Positions 10,337 through 19,095 of a stretch of 64,000 bases of DNA are shown piece by piece. This DNA comes from Streptomyces sp. M92 (lineage in GTDB: Bacteria > Actinomycetota > Actinomycetes > Streptomycetales > Streptomycetaceae). The position numbers and the translations under genes are program-made. Every line of letters starts with the position of its first letter. The first letter of the stretch is position 1. The notes beneath the pieces are model-generated. The model did not search any database. It was not told the origin of the DNA and worked only from the letters and a program-made list of their open reading frames with translations. Location of the stretch: positions 62,001 to 126,000 of the forward strand of contig NZ_CP101137.1 in NCBI RefSeq assembly GCF_028473745.1. The letters are read 5' to 3'.

Positions 10337-12015
10337 TCGGCCTCATTTCCGCCACCGCGGCGGGAGCGGCGGCGCGGGACCGGCTGGCCGCGGCGTGGCC
10401 GGACCGCACGCGCGTGTACGGGGGTCCCGTCGCGGACGCCGTGCGGACCGCGTTCGCCGAGTGCGAGCAGCTCGTGTGCTTCCTGGCCACGGGGGCCGTG
10501 GTCCGGCTGGTGGCGCCGCTGCTGGACGACAAGCGGACGGACCCGGGTGTGGTCTGCGTCGACGAGGGCGGGCGGTTCGCCGTGTCGCTGGTCGGCGGCC
10601 ACGGCGGCGGCGCCAACGAACTGGCCCGCGCGGTCGGCGGGGTACTGGGCGCGGAGCCGGTGGTGACGACGGCGACGGACGCCGTGGGCCTGCCCGGCCT
10701 GGACACGCTCGGGCTGCCCGTGGAGGGTGACGTCGCCGGGGTCTCGCGGGCCCTGCTGGACGGCGACCCGGTGGCGCTGCGGGCGGAGGTGAGCTGGCCG
10801 CTGCCGCCGCTGCCGGTCGCCGGGGACGGGGCGTACACGGTCCGGCTGACCGACCGTCTGGTGGAGCCGGCCGGGCGCGAGGCCGTACTGCGTCCGCCGT
10901 CCCTGGTGGTCGGCGTCGGCGCGTCGAAGGGCGCGCCGGTCGACGAGGTGCTCGGGCTGGTGGAGGACGCCCTGCGGGACGCCGGGCTGTCCGCCGCGTC
11001 GGTCGCCGAGCTGGCCACCGTGGACGCCAAGGCTCAGGAGCCCGGGATCGTGGGCGCCGCCGAGCGGCTGGGCGTGCCCCTGGTGACGTACGCCGCCGAC
11101 GAGCTGGCGGGCGTCGAGGTGCCCAACCCCTCCGACGCCCCGCTCGCGGCCGTGGGCACGCCCTCGGTCGCGGAGGCGGCGGCGCTGGTGGGCGGCGGCG
11201 AACTGCTCGTGCCCAAGCGGAAGTCGGCGGCGTCGCCCGCGATGGCGACCTGCGCGGTCGTACGGCGGCCGGGGCGCGGGCGGCTCGCGGTGGTCGGGCT
11301 CGGGCCTGGCGCCCGGGACCTGGTGACGCCCCGCGCGCAGGCCGAGTTGCGGCGGGCGTCGGTGCTGGTCGGGCTCGACCAGTACGTCGACCAGATCCGC
11401 GACCTGCTGCGGCCCGGCACGCGCGTCCTGGAGTCGGGGCTCGGCGCCGAGGAGGAGCGGGCCCGGACAGCGGTCGAACAGGCCCGGCGCGGGCATGCCG
11501 TGGCGCTGATCGGCAGCGGGGACGCGGGGGTGTACGCCATGGCCTCGCCCGCGCTGGCGGAGGCGTCCGACGACATCGACGTGGTCGGGGTGCCGGGCGT
11601 GACGGCGGCGCTGGCGGCCGGGGCGATCCTGGGCGCGCCGCTCGGCCACGACCACGTGTCGATCAGCCTCTCCGACCTGCACACGCCGTGGGAGGTCATC
11701 GAGCGGCGGGTGCGGGCGGCGGCCGAGGCGGACATCGTCGTGACGTTCTACAACCCGCGCAGCCGGGGCCGGGACTGGCAGCTGCCCAAGGCGCTGGCGA
11801 TCCTCGCGGAGCACCGGGAGCCGGCGACGCCGGTGGGTGTCGTGCGCAACGCGTCCCGCGCGGACGAGTCCAGCCGCCTCACCACGCTCGCCGGCCTCGA
11901 CCCGGCGACGGTCGACATGATGACGGTCGTGACGGTGGGCAACACCGCGACCCGCCGGATCGCCGGGCGCATGGTGACGCCGCGCGGCTACCGGTGGCAG
12001 GAGGAACCGAAGTGA
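10333..12015 (+). CDS. cobJ: CbiG-CobJ fusion: cobalamin protein CbiG plus precorrin-3B C17-methyltransferase
   Basis: A 560-residue bifunctional protein. Residues 1 to about 310 are CbiG-like (GLISATAAG at the start, CFLATGAVVRLVAPLLDDKRTDP, SLVGGHGGGANELA, VGVGASKGAP), the enzyme that opens the ring-A lactone and releases C20 as acetaldehyde in the cobalt-first route. From about 316 it is CobJ/CbiH (LAVVGLGPGARDLVTPRA, LIGSGDAGVYAMA, VTFYNPRSRGRDWQL), which methylates C17 and contracts the ring. The TTG at 10333 is preferred: GAAGGAG lies at 10319-10325 and it overlaps the cobL stop as TTGA. An upstream in-frame start at 10291 would lie inside cobL. Confidence 0.9.
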   Translation: MIGLISATAAGAAARDRLAAAWPDRTRVYGGPVADAVRTAFAECEQLVCFLATGAVVRLVAPLLDDKRTDPGVVCVDEGGRFAVSLVGGHGGGANELARAVGGVLGAEPVVTTATDAVGLPGLDTLGLPVEGDVAGVSRALLDGDPVALRAEVSWPLPPLPVAGDGAYTVRLTDRLVEPAGREAVLRPPSLVVGVGASKGAPVDEVLGLVEDALRDAGLSAASVAELATVDAKAQEPGIVGAAERLGVPLVTYAADELAGVEVPNPSDAPLAAVGTPSVAEAAALVGGGELLVPKRKSAASPAMATCAVVRRPGRGRLAVVGLGPGARDLVTPRAQAELRRASVLVGLDQYVDQIRDLLRPGTRVLESGLGAEEERARTAVEQARRGHAVALIGSGDAGVYAMASPALAEASDDIDVVGVPGVTAALAAGAILGAPLGHDHVSISLSDLHTPWEVIERRVRAAAEADIVVTFYNPRSRGRDWQLPKALAILAEHREPATPVGVVRNASRADESSRLTTLAGLDPATVDMMTVVTVGNTATRRIAGRMVTPRGYRWQEEPK

Positions 12016-12638
12016 ACCGTGTCGTCCATCCCATCGAGCAGGAGTCCTACCGGCGGCTGCGCGCCCGCCTGGACACCTCGCACTTCCCGCCGCTGACCCG
12101 GGCGGTGGTGGAGCGGGTCATCCACTCCGCCGCCGACCTGGAGTACGCGAGCGACCTCGTGACCGACGAGGCCGCGCTGGAGAAGGCCTACGCCGCGCTG
12201 CACGCCGGGGCGCCCGTCGTGGTGGACGTCGAGATGGTCGCGGCCGGGATCACCCGGCGGGAGACCGTCTGCCGGCTGAAGGACGCCGTGGCCGGGCCGG
12301 ACCTGACCCGTTCGGCGCACGCGATCCGGCTCGCGTACGAGCAGGTCGGTCCCGGTGCCCTCTGGGTGATCGGCAACGCGCCGACCGCCCTGGAGGAGCT
12401 GCTCACCCTGGACGCCGACCCGGCGCTCGTCGTCGGTCTGCCCGTCGGCTTCGTCGGCGCGGCCGAGTCCAAGGCCGCGTTGCGCGACAGCGGACTGCCC
12501 GCCGTCAGCAACGTGTCCGAGAAGGGCGGCTCGGCGGTCGCCGCCGCCGCGCTCAACGCCCTGCTGTACCACCCCGCTCACTACCCCGAGCACTCCGAGT
12601 ATCCCGAGCATTCCGAGCATTCCGAGGAGAAATCGTGA
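12012..12638 (+). CDS. cobH: precorrin-8X methylmutase
   Basis: A 208-residue CobH/CbiC protein, which moves the C11 methyl group to C12 to give hydrogenobyrinic (or cobyrinic) acid. Family landmarks are the opening HPIEQESYRRLRARLD, ERVIHSAADLEYA, VVDVEMVAAGI with the following RRETVC, and VGLPVGFVGAAESKAAL. The C-terminal tail (HPAHYPEHSEYPEHSEHSEE) comes from an imperfect 18-base tandem repeat at about 12580-12626 and is rich in His and Glu, as is the tail of the next protein. Start and stop overlap both neighbours as GTGA. Confidence 0.93.
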   Translation: MNRVVHPIEQESYRRLRARLDTSHFPPLTRAVVERVIHSAADLEYASDLVTDEAALEKAYAALHAGAPVVVDVEMVAAGITRRETVCRLKDAVAGPDLTRSAHAIRLAYEQVGPGALWVIGNAPTALEELLTLDADPALVVGLPVGFVGAAESKAALRDSGLPAVSNVSEKGGSAVAAAALNALLYHPAHYPEHSEYPEHSEHSEEKS

Positions 12639-13555
12639 CCACCCCCCCGCCCGCCCTGCTCGTCGCCGGACACGGCACCCGGGACGAGGCCGGAGCCGAG
12701 GCCTTCCGCGACTTCGTGCGCGAGCTGGGCCGCCGCCACCCCGAGCTGCCCGTCGCGGGCGGCTTCATCGAGCTGTCCCCGCCGCCGCTCGGCGAGGCGG
12801 TCACCGAGCTGGTCGAGCGCGGGGTGCGCCGGTTCGCCGCGGTGCCGCTGATGCTGGTGTCCGCCGGACACGCCAAGGGCGACATCCCGGCGGCGCTGTC
12901 CCGCGAGAAGGAGCGCCACCCCGGCATCTCGTACACGTACGGGCGTCCGCTGGGCCCGCACCCGGCGCTGCTGCGGGTGCTGGAGCGGCGGCTGGCCGAG
13001 GCGGTCGACCCGTCCTGGGAGCCGTCCGAGGTGACCGTGCTGCTGGTGGGGCGCGGGTCGACGGACCCGGACGCCAACGCCGAGGTGTTCAAGGCGGCGC
13101 GGCTGCTGTGGGAGGGGCGCGGGTACGGGGCCGTGGAGACGGCGTTCGTGTCGCTGGCGAAGCCGGACGTGCCCGGCGGCCTGGAGCGGTGCGTGCGGCT
13201 GGGGGCGCGGCGGGTCGTGGTGCTGCCGTACTTCCTGTTCACGGGCATCCTCCCGGACCGGGTCCGGCACCAGACCGAGGAGTGGGCCGCCGCGCACCCG
13301 GAGACCGAGGTGCGGTCGGCGGACGTCATCGGCCCGGAGCCGGAGCTGCTGGACCTGGTGTGGGAGCGGTACGAGGAGGCCGTGAAGGGCGACCTGAGGA
13401 TGAACTGCGACTCCTGCGTGTACCGGATCGCGCTGCCGGGGTTCGAGGACAAGGTGGGGCTGCCGCAGCAGCCGCACTTCCACCCCGACGACGACGGTCA
13501 TCACCACCACGGGCACCATCACGGGCATGGACACGCACACACCCACGCACACTGA
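12635..13555 (+). CDS. cbiX: CbiX-type sirohydrochlorin cobaltochelatase, long form
   Basis: A 306-residue tandem class II chelatase. The first repeat has the metal-site histidines in AGHGTRD (His13) and SAGHAKGD (His79). After the second repeat come MNCDSC (Cys258 and Cys261), matching the MXCXXC iron-sulfur motif of long CbiX proteins, and a His-rich tail with twelve or more histidines. These two extras are typical of cobalt-loading CbiX of the early-insertion pathway. Its co-occurrence with CobN in one cluster is unusual for a strict aerobic or anaerobic scheme. A sirohaem ferrochelatase role is an alternative. The start overlaps cobH as GTGA; the last 29 bases also encode the start of the next gene. 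Confidence 0.88.
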   Translation: MTTPPPALLVAGHGTRDEAGAEAFRDFVRELGRRHPELPVAGGFIELSPPPLGEAVTELVERGVRRFAAVPLMLVSAGHAKGDIPAALSREKERHPGISYTYGRPLGPHPALLRVLERRLAEAVDPSWEPSEVTVLLVGRGSTDPDANAEVFKAARLLWEGRGYGAVETAFVSLAKPDVPGGLERCVRLGARRVVVLPYFLFTGILPDRVRHQTEEWAAAHPETEVRSADVIGPEPELLDLVWERYEEAVKGDLRMNCDSCVYRIALPGFEDKVGLPQQPHFHPDDDGHHHHGHHHGHGHAHTHAH

Positions 13556-14630
13556 GGCCGGGGGGCCGCACACCGGGCACCAGGGCCCCGACCTGCGGCA
13601 CCACGGTGACGCCGAGGTGCGCGGCGACGGTTCGGCGCTGGTGGACCTCGCGGTGAACGTCCGCGCGGACACGCCCCCGGCCTGGCTGCGCGAGCACGTC
13701 GCCGGTTCGCTCGGCTCCCTCGCGGCCTACCCGGACGGGCGGGCCGCGCGGGCGGCGGTGGCGGCACGGCACGGGCTGCCGGTGGAGCGGGTGCTGCTGA
13801 CGGCGGGCGCGGCGGAGGCGTTCGTGCTGCTGGCGCGGGCGCTGAAGGTGCGCCGGCCGGTCGTGGTGCACCCCCAGTTCACGGAGCCGGAGGCGGCGCT
13901 GCGGGACGCGGGGCACACGGTCGGCCGGGTGCTGCTGCGGGAGGCGGACGGTTTCCGGCTGGACCCGGCCGCCGTCCCCGAGGACGCGGACCTGGTGGTC
14001 GTCGGCAATCCGACGAACCCGACGTCGGTGCTGCACCCGGCGGACGCCCTCGCCGGGCTCGCCCGTCCCGGGCGGACGCTGGTCGTGGACGAGGCGTTCA
14101 TGGACGCGGTACCGGACGAGCGGGAGGCGCTGGCCGGGCGCACGGACGTGCCCGGGCTGGTGGTCCTGCGCAGTCTCACCAAGACGTGGGGGCTGGCGGG
14201 GCTGCGCATCGGGTACGTCCTGGCGGCCCCGGACACGATCGCGGACCTGGAACGCGCCCAGCCCCTGTGGCCCGTGTCCACGCCCGCGCTGGCGGCGGCC
14301 GAGGCGTGCGTGGCGCCGCGTGCGCTGGCGGAGGCCGCCCACGCGGCCCACCGCATCGCCGCGGACCGGGCGCACCTGGTCGCCGGGCTGGCCGAGTTCG
14401 GCGGCGCCGGGCTGCGGGTCGTGGCTCCGGCCGAGGGTCCCTTCGTCCTCCTCCGCCTCCCGCGGGCCGCCGCCGTGCGCCACCGGCTGCGCGGTCTCGG
14501 GTACGCGGTGCGGCGCGGGGACACCTTCCCGGGGCTGGGCGAGGAGTGGCTGCGGCTGGCGGTACGGGGCCGGGCGACGACGGACGGCTTCCTGGGGGCG
14601 CTGGGGCGGGCGGTGGCGGAGTCTCCGTGA
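13527..14630 (+). CDS. cobC: CobC/CobD-like threonine-phosphate decarboxylase (PLP, fold I)
   Basis: A 367-residue class I/II aminotransferase-fold enzyme of the HisC-like CobC group, thought to decarboxylate L-threonine O-3-phosphate to (R)-1-amino-2-propanol phosphate, the linker of the nucleotide loop. It shows NPTNPTSVLHP, VVDEAFMD, and the PLP lysine in SLTKTWGLAGLRIGY (Lys219). The ATG at 13527 overlaps the His-rich tail of cbiX by 29 bases, so the same DNA encodes His-rich sequence in two frames (MDTHTPTHTEAG here). A later start is possible but would remove little. It ends the second cobalamin unit. Confidence 0.85.
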   Translation: MDTHTPTHTEAGGPHTGHQGPDLRHHGDAEVRGDGSALVDLAVNVRADTPPAWLREHVAGSLGSLAAYPDGRAARAAVAARHGLPVERVLLTAGAAEAFVLLARALKVRRPVVVHPQFTEPEAALRDAGHTVGRVLLREADGFRLDPAAVPEDADLVVVGNPTNPTSVLHPADALAGLARPGRTLVVDEAFMDAVPDEREALAGRTDVPGLVVLRSLTKTWGLAGLRIGYVLAAPDTIADLERAQPLWPVSTPALAAAEACVAPRALAEAAHAAHRIAADRAHLVAGLAEFGGAGLRVVAPAEGPFVLLRLPRAAAVRHRLRGLGYAVRRGDTFPGLGEEWLRLAVRGRATTDGFLGALGRAVAESP

Positions 14631-15016
14631 GCGGGGCGGGGACTTGCGGCCTGCGGAGCCTCACGGCCGTTCCGAGTGCCCTGCCCGGGCCGGACGCGCA
14701 GCCGTCCCCGTCGGGCCGACGGGACCGCACGCCCCTCCCATCGGCCCCCACGCGCCAGCTGGCGCCCACCGGTCAGGTACCGGTACCCGCGCGGACCGGC
14801 GTACGTCCGACAGGCACTCTTCCCGGGTCCCGTGCGCAGTCCCTCAGAACCTGCGCGCAGGAGCCGGACCGGCCCCACGCCCCCCAGGAGCCGTGCCGGG
14901 CCCGCGCGCCGGACTCCCGCGCCTCCCCCGGAGCTTCGCGCGGTGCTCCGCCTGGGGCCCCGCACGGTCTTGCTCCCTCCCGGAACCGGAACCGCCCGGC
15001 CGCCGCCGTCGCCGGT
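14631..15016. other. 386-base gene-free stretch between cobC and a convergent surface-protein gene
   Basis: I see no credible gene here. It contains perfect palindromes GCGCCAGCTGGCGC (14752-14765) and GGTACCGGTACC (14776-14787), which could help end transcription from both sides. I looked for a cobalamin riboswitch core on both strands and did not find one. The composition is as GC-rich as coding DNA, which produces long shadow frames. Confidence 0.5.
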
Positions 15017-15964
15017 TCAGCCGCGCCTGCGCCGGGCCAGCACCAGGGAGCCGCCGCCCGCCAGGACCAGCGCGGCGGCGCCCGCGGCGATGTACGGGGT
15101 GGCGGAGCTGCCGCCGGTCTCGGCCAGGTCCGCCTCGGCGCGGGCGCCCTGGGGCTGGACGTCGGCGGCCGGTTCCGCCTCCTGCTCGGCGGCGGGGGGC
15201 TCCTCGCCCTTCGCCGGGGGCTGTGCGGCCTCCGATGCCGGGGCGGCCGGGGACTCACAGGTCGCCTCGGCCAGGGTCAGGGTGCCGTCGACCTCGGCGA
15301 CGTTCAGGTCGAGCGGGTTGACGGACACCTCGAGTTCGAGCGCGGTGGCGGCGGCCGTGGTCGAGGTGGTCCGCGTCTTGGAGAGGTCGAGCCGCACCTC
15401 GCCGACGCCGGGCACTTTCACCTCCGTCGGCCCGCCGGTGGTCAGCGTGACCTTCTTGCCGAGGACGGTCACCGCGCCCAGCAGGTTGGCGTCGGCGACC
15501 GGCGCCTTCCCGGCCTCGCAGGTCGCCGTGGAGGTGACCTTCCCGACCTCGATCAGGGACAGCAGGGGCAGGCCCGGGACGTGCACCTTGGCGTGGGCCA
15601 GCTCGGTGCGGCCCTCGCTCTTCGCCGCGGTCGCCGTCGCCTTCGCCCGGGCCACGTCGGCGCGCAGGACGCTGAAGGGCTTGCCGCCGTCGACGCCGTC
15701 GAGGCGGGCGGTCAGCGCGGTCTTCTCGGCGCTCTGGGGTGCCCGCACCTCGTTGAGGGTGACCGTGAGCGGGACGTTCACGGTCTTGTTGAGCAGGGAC
15801 ACGTCGAGCCCGGTGCGCAGGACGGTGGCGCTCGCACGGCCGTGGTCGCCGGTCGCCTGTGCGGTGCCCGCGCCGGCCAGCGCCGCGGGACCGACGGCGA
15901 GGGCGGTGGCCGCCGCGGCGGTCACGAGGCGGCGTGCGGGCATGCGGAAGGTGTTGCCGTTCAA
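15017..15964 (-). CDS. LAETG-type sortase-anchored cell-wall protein
   Basis: About 315 residues. The signal peptide has an Arg-containing n-region, hydrophobic core and AGTAQA cleavage region. A long secreted region follows, with regularly spaced Val/Thr-rich beta-type segments and two single cysteines. A Pro/Ala/Glu-rich stalk precedes the sorting signal LAETG (280-284), a hydrophobic helix and the tail RRRRG. LAXTG is the motif used by class E sortases of Streptomyces, so the protein is probably covalently linked to peptidoglycan in aerial or vegetative walls. The TTG at 15964 is preferred because a G-rich site lies upstream; ATGs at 15943 and 16015 are alternatives. The function beyond surface display is unknown. 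Confidence 0.82.
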   Translation of the reverse strand: MNGNTFRMPARRLVTAAAATALAVGPAALAGAGTAQATGDHGRASATVLRTGLDVSLLNKTVNVPLTVTLNEVRAPQSAEKTALTARLDGVDGGKPFSVLRADVARAKATATAAKSEGRTELAHAKVHVPGLPLLSLIEVGKVTSTATCEAGKAPVADANLLGAVTVLGKKVTLTTGGPTEVKVPGVGEVRLDLSKTRTTSTTAAATALELEVSVNPLDLNVAEVDGTLTLAEATCESPAAPASEAAQPPAKGEEPPAAEQEAEPAADVQPQGARAEADLAETGGSSATPYIAAGAAALVLAGGGSLVLARRRRG

Positions 15965-15986
15965 GGTGGTGGGACCCCCAGTGAGA

Positions 15987-16007
15987 CATGCGTGCGGGAC
16001 ACGCATG
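15987..16007. promoter_or_regulatory. inverted repeat in the leader of the LAETG gene
   Basis: CATGCGTG (15987-15994) and CACGCATG (16000-16007) form a perfect 8-bp inverted repeat with a 5-base centre, 23 bases before the preferred TTG start. It could be an operator or an mRNA hairpin. If the ATG at 16015 is the real start, it would be coding instead. Confidence 0.35.
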
Positions 16008-16150
16008 AGCGACATGCTTGGGACCCGGAAAGAATGTCGCCGCGCACGGCGAACCGTCAGCGATAGCGGGACACTTCACCCCTTCGTGGGGTTTCCGGCC
16101 TTCTTTTCGAATCTCACGGCACGGGTGTTCCCCTCCGTCACTCCGGTCGG

Positions 16151-17242
16151 CTAACCGACGACCCGCCCGTTCAGCACCACCCGGCGCGGAGCGCCGAGCA
16201 CCCGCACGTCCGCGCGCGGGTCCTCGTCGAACACCACCAGGTCGGCCGGCGCGCCCTCGTCCAGGCCGGGGCGTCCCAGCCAGCGCCGGGCCGCCCAGGT
16301 CGTCGCGGCCAGCGCCTCGACGGGCGGGATGCCGGCGGTGACCAGCTCCCCGACCTCCGCCGCCGCCAGGCCGTGCGCCAGCGAACCCCCCGCGTCGGTG
16401 CCGACGAAGACCGGGATCCCGGCGTCGTAGGCGCTGCGCACGGTGTCGTAGCGGCGTTCGTGGAGCCGGCGCATGTGGGCCGACCAGCGGGGGAACTTGG
16501 ACTCGCCGCCGTCGGCAAGGGCGGGGAAGGTGGCGATGTTGACCAGGGTCGGCACGATGGCGACGCCCCGCTCGGCGAAGAGCGGGATGGTGTCGTCGGT
16601 GAGGCCCGTGGCGTGCTCGACGCAGTCGATGCCGGCCTCGACGAGGTCGCGCAGGGAGTCCTCGGCGAAGCAGTGCGCGGTGACGCGGGCACCGAGGCGG
16701 TGGGCCTGCGCGATGGCCGCCTCCACCGCGCCGCGCGGCCAGCAGGCCGACAGGTCGCCGAGGTCGCGGTCGATCCAGTCGCCGACCAGCTTGACCCAGC
16801 CGTCGCCGCGCCGGGCCTCCTGGGTCACGTACGCGACGAGGTCGTCGGGCTCGACCTCCCACGCGTAGTTGCGGATGTAGCGGCGGGTCCGGGCGATGTG
16901 CCGGCCGGCCCGGATGATCTTCGGCAGGTCGTCGCGGTCGTCGATCCAGCGGGTGTCGGAGGGCGAGCCGGCGTCGCGGATGAGCAGGGTGCCCGCCTCC
17001 CGGTCGGTCAGCGCCTGCTTCTCGGCGACGTCCTCGGGAACGGCTCCGTGCTGGTCGAGCCCGACGTGGCAGTGGGCGTCGACCAGGCCGGGCAGGGCCC
17101 AGCCGCGCACGGTGCGGATGTCGGCGGCGCCGGCCGGGCGGTCGTACGTGACCCTGCCGTCGACCACCCACAGCTCGTCCCGGACGTCCTGCGGTCCGAC
17201 GAGCACCCGACCCTTCACGTGCAGCACCGTGCGATCGCTCAT
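16151..17242 (-). CDS. amidohydrolase-superfamily enzyme (imidazolonepropionase/prolidase-like)
   Basis: A 363-residue metal-dependent hydrolase. The metal-binding pair is in VDAHCHVGLDQHG (His57, His59), a lysine able to carry the bridging carboxylate is in DGWVKLVGDW (Lys151), later histidines are in VTAHCFAED and CVEHATGL, and the catalytic aspartate is in FVGTDAGGS. The ends form the small beta-sandwich typical of the superfamily (LPGLVDAH at the start, ADLVVFDEDPRADVRVL at the end). The substrate is unknown; these enzymes hydrolyse cyclic amides, peptides or related bonds in the cytoplasm. The ATG start is clear, and a short hairpin ACCCC-TTCGT-GGGGT at 16078-16092 may end its transcript. 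Confidence 0.85.
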   Translation of the reverse strand: MSDRTVLHVKGRVLVGPQDVRDELWVVDGRVTYDRPAGAADIRTVRGWALPGLVDAHCHVGLDQHGAVPEDVAEKQALTDREAGTLLIRDAGSPSDTRWIDDRDDLPKIIRAGRHIARTRRYIRNYAWEVEPDDLVAYVTQEARRGDGWVKLVGDWIDRDLGDLSACWPRGAVEAAIAQAHRLGARVTAHCFAEDSLRDLVEAGIDCVEHATGLTDDTIPLFAERGVAIVPTLVNIATFPALADGGESKFPRWSAHMRRLHERRYDTVRSAYDAGIPVFVGTDAGGSLAHGLAAAEVGELVTAGIPPVEALAATTWAARRWLGRPGLDEGAPADLVVFDEDPRADVRVLGAPRRVVLNGRVVG

Positions 17243-17286
17243 GCCCCGCACCTTAGACCGGGCCCCGGGGCCGTTCGAGGGCCCGG

Positions 17287-17787
17287 TCACCGGCCGCCGT
17301 CCCGTCGTGCTGCCGCGCGGGCGCGCAGTTCGGTCGCGTACCCGGCCGCGACGGCGCTCGCCACGGCGGTCAGGGCGAGGACGGCGACACCGGGGTTGAC
17401 GTAGCCGGGGACGTCGGCGGAGCCGTAGGTCTCGCCGTCGACGGTCTCGCACTCGAAGCGCAGGGGCAGGTAGGAGACGGAGTAGTCGATGACCTGACCG
17501 GACAGCTCCGGGGACACGCCGGCTCGGCACGGCCGCAGCGGCGCGGAGTCCGTGCCGCCGTCCTCGGCCTCCATGGCCGCGAAACCCACACACACCAGGC
17601 CCCAGAGGTACAGCAGGGCGGCGGCCCAGCCCGCGACCCCGGCGGCGACGCGGAAGGGCGCGCCCGGCTTGCGCGGCGGGGGAACGACGGCCGAGGCCTT
17701 CCGCACACGGGGATACGCGCCCGCGCCCCGGCGCAGGACGGCGGCCGTCGCCACCGCGACGAGGACGAGCAGCAGGAGAGCGAGCAC
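17287..17787 (-). CDS. small membrane protein of unknown function
   Basis: A 166-residue protein with three predicted membrane helices: residues 1-17 (LALLLLVLVAVATAAVL), about 48-70 and about 130-150. Between the second and third lies an extracytoplasmic loop of about 60 residues with two cysteines (PCRAG, FECET) that may form a disulfide. The GTG at 17787 is the only convenient start and places a helix at the very N-terminus. I do not recognise a family. It is co-directional with the amidohydrolase and 44 bases upstream of it, so the two may be co-transcribed. Confidence 0.6.
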   Translation of the reverse strand: MLALLLLVLVAVATAAVLRRGAGAYPRVRKASAVVPPPRKPGAPFRVAAGVAGWAAALLYLWGLVCVGFAAMEAEDGGTDSAPLRPCRAGVSPELSGQVIDYSVSYLPLRFECETVDGETYGSADVPGYVNPGVAVLALTAVASAVAAGYATELRARAAARRDGGR

Positions 17788-17955
17788 GGGCCGAGTCCAT
17801 CACCCCGGCGATCACCGTGGCTGTTGCGGAAGCCACAATTCCGGGCGTGGGGGTGTCGCAACGGAAGCCCTCCGGCGCGAGTGGCGGCGGGGGCGGTGGT
17901 TACTCTCGACTGCGTACGCGCCGTACACCTGACCGTTACTGAAGAGAGCACCGCC

Positions 17956-19095
17956 GTGACCCACCCCTTCCTGGACCTCCCCCCGCTGAGCGCCGGCCGT
18001 TTCGCCGCGATCGAGGACCGGGTCGCACGCCTGCTCGGCACCGGGCAGGACGTCGTGATCATGCAGGGCGAGGCGCTGCTGCCACTGGAGGGCGCCATCC
18101 GCGCAGCCGCCGGGCCGGGGACCGTCGCCCTGAACGTGATCACGGGGCCGTACGGGCAGACGTTCGGGGACTGGCTGCGGGACTGCGGCGCGACCGTGCA
18201 CGACCTCGTCGTGCCGTTCCACACGGCGGTGTCCGCCGAGCAGGTCCGCGCGGCCCTCGCCGAACACCCGGAGATCGACTTCGTGTCCCTGGTGCACGCG
18301 GAGGCGGCGACGGGGAACACCAACCCGGTGGCGGAGATCGGCGAGGTGGTGCGGGCGCACGGCGCGCTGTTCTACCTGGACGCGGTGGCCTCCGTGGGTG
18401 CCGAGCCGGTGCTGCCGGACGCGTGGGGCGTGGACCTGTGCGTGATCGGCGCACAGAAGGCGATGGGCGGCCCGGCCGGGGTGTCGGCGGTGTCGGTGAG
18501 CGAGCGGGCGTGGGCGCGGATGGCGGCGAACCCGAACGCCCCGCGGCGGTCCTACCTGTCCCTCCTCGACTGGAAGGAGCGCTGGGTCGACGGCGGGCGC
18601 AAGGCGCTGCTGCACGCGCCGGCGCAGTTGGAGATGCTCGCGCTGGAGGCGTGCGTGGAGCGCATCGAGGCGGAAGGGCTGGAGACGGTGACGGCGCGGC
18701 ACGCGTCGGCCGCGGCGGCCACCCGGGCCGGCGTGCTCGCGCTGGGCGGTCTGGAGCCGTACGTGCACGCGGAGCGGGACGCGGCGCCGGTCGCGACGAC
18801 GCTGCGCACGCCGCCGGACGTGGACGCGTCGGAACTGGTGGCCCGCGCCCTGGAGTCCGACCCGTCGCTGCCGCTGGCCGCGGGCGGGGGCGCGCTGGCC
18901 AAGGAGATGATCCGCGTCAACCACTACGGCCCGGGCGCCACGCCCGGGACCGTTCAGGGCTCCCTGGCGGCACTGGGTGCCGCACTGGTCGAGAAGGGAC
19001 TGAAGGCCGATCTGGAGGCCGCCCGGCGGGCCGTCGAGGACGCCTGGGACGGGCCGGCCGCTCCCGGCCATTCGGCGGCGGGCACGGGCGCGTGA
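17956..19095 (+). CDS. class V (PLP) aminotransferase, alanine-glyoxylate type
   Basis: A 379-residue fold-type I enzyme of the serine-pyruvate/alanine-glyoxylate group: MQGEALLPLEGAI near the start, SLVHAEAATGN, YLDAVASVGAEP, and the PLP lysine in CVIGAQKAMGGPAGVS (Lys168 or 169). The C-terminal part has MIRVNHYGPGATPG. Such enzymes interconvert small amino and oxo acids; the exact substrate is not clear. The GTG at 17956 is preferred because GAAGAGAG (17941-17948) is well placed; the open frame starts 132 bases earlier without such a site. It precedes ectABCD with a 329-base AT-richer gap, so it is probably a separate transcript. Confidence 0.82.
   Translation: MTHPFLDLPPLSAGRFAAIEDRVARLLGTGQDVVIMQGEALLPLEGAIRAAAGPGTVALNVITGPYGQTFGDWLRDCGATVHDLVVPFHTAVSAEQVRAALAEHPEIDFVSLVHAEAATGNTNPVAEIGEVVRAHGALFYLDAVASVGAEPVLPDAWGVDLCVIGAQKAMGGPAGVSAVSVSERAWARMAANPNAPRRSYLSLLDWKERWVDGGRKALLHAPAQLEMLALEACVERIEAEGLETVTARHASAAAATRAGVLALGGLEPYVHAERDAAPVATTLRTPPDVDASELVARALESDPSLPLAAGGGALAKEMIRVNHYGPGATPGTVQGSLAALGAALVEKGLKADLEAARRAVEDAWDGPAAPGHSAAGTGA

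Noticed and set aside
14631..15016. Cobalamin riboswitch in the gap after cobC or in 8176-8261
   Set aside because: I did not find the conserved core on either strand, and the first gap is downstream of convergent genes, where a leader would make no sense.
14676..16154. 492-residue plus-strand frame covering the LAETG gene
   Set aside because: It is low-complexity Pro/Arg/Ser sequence opposite a gene with signal peptide, LAETG motif and membrane anchor.
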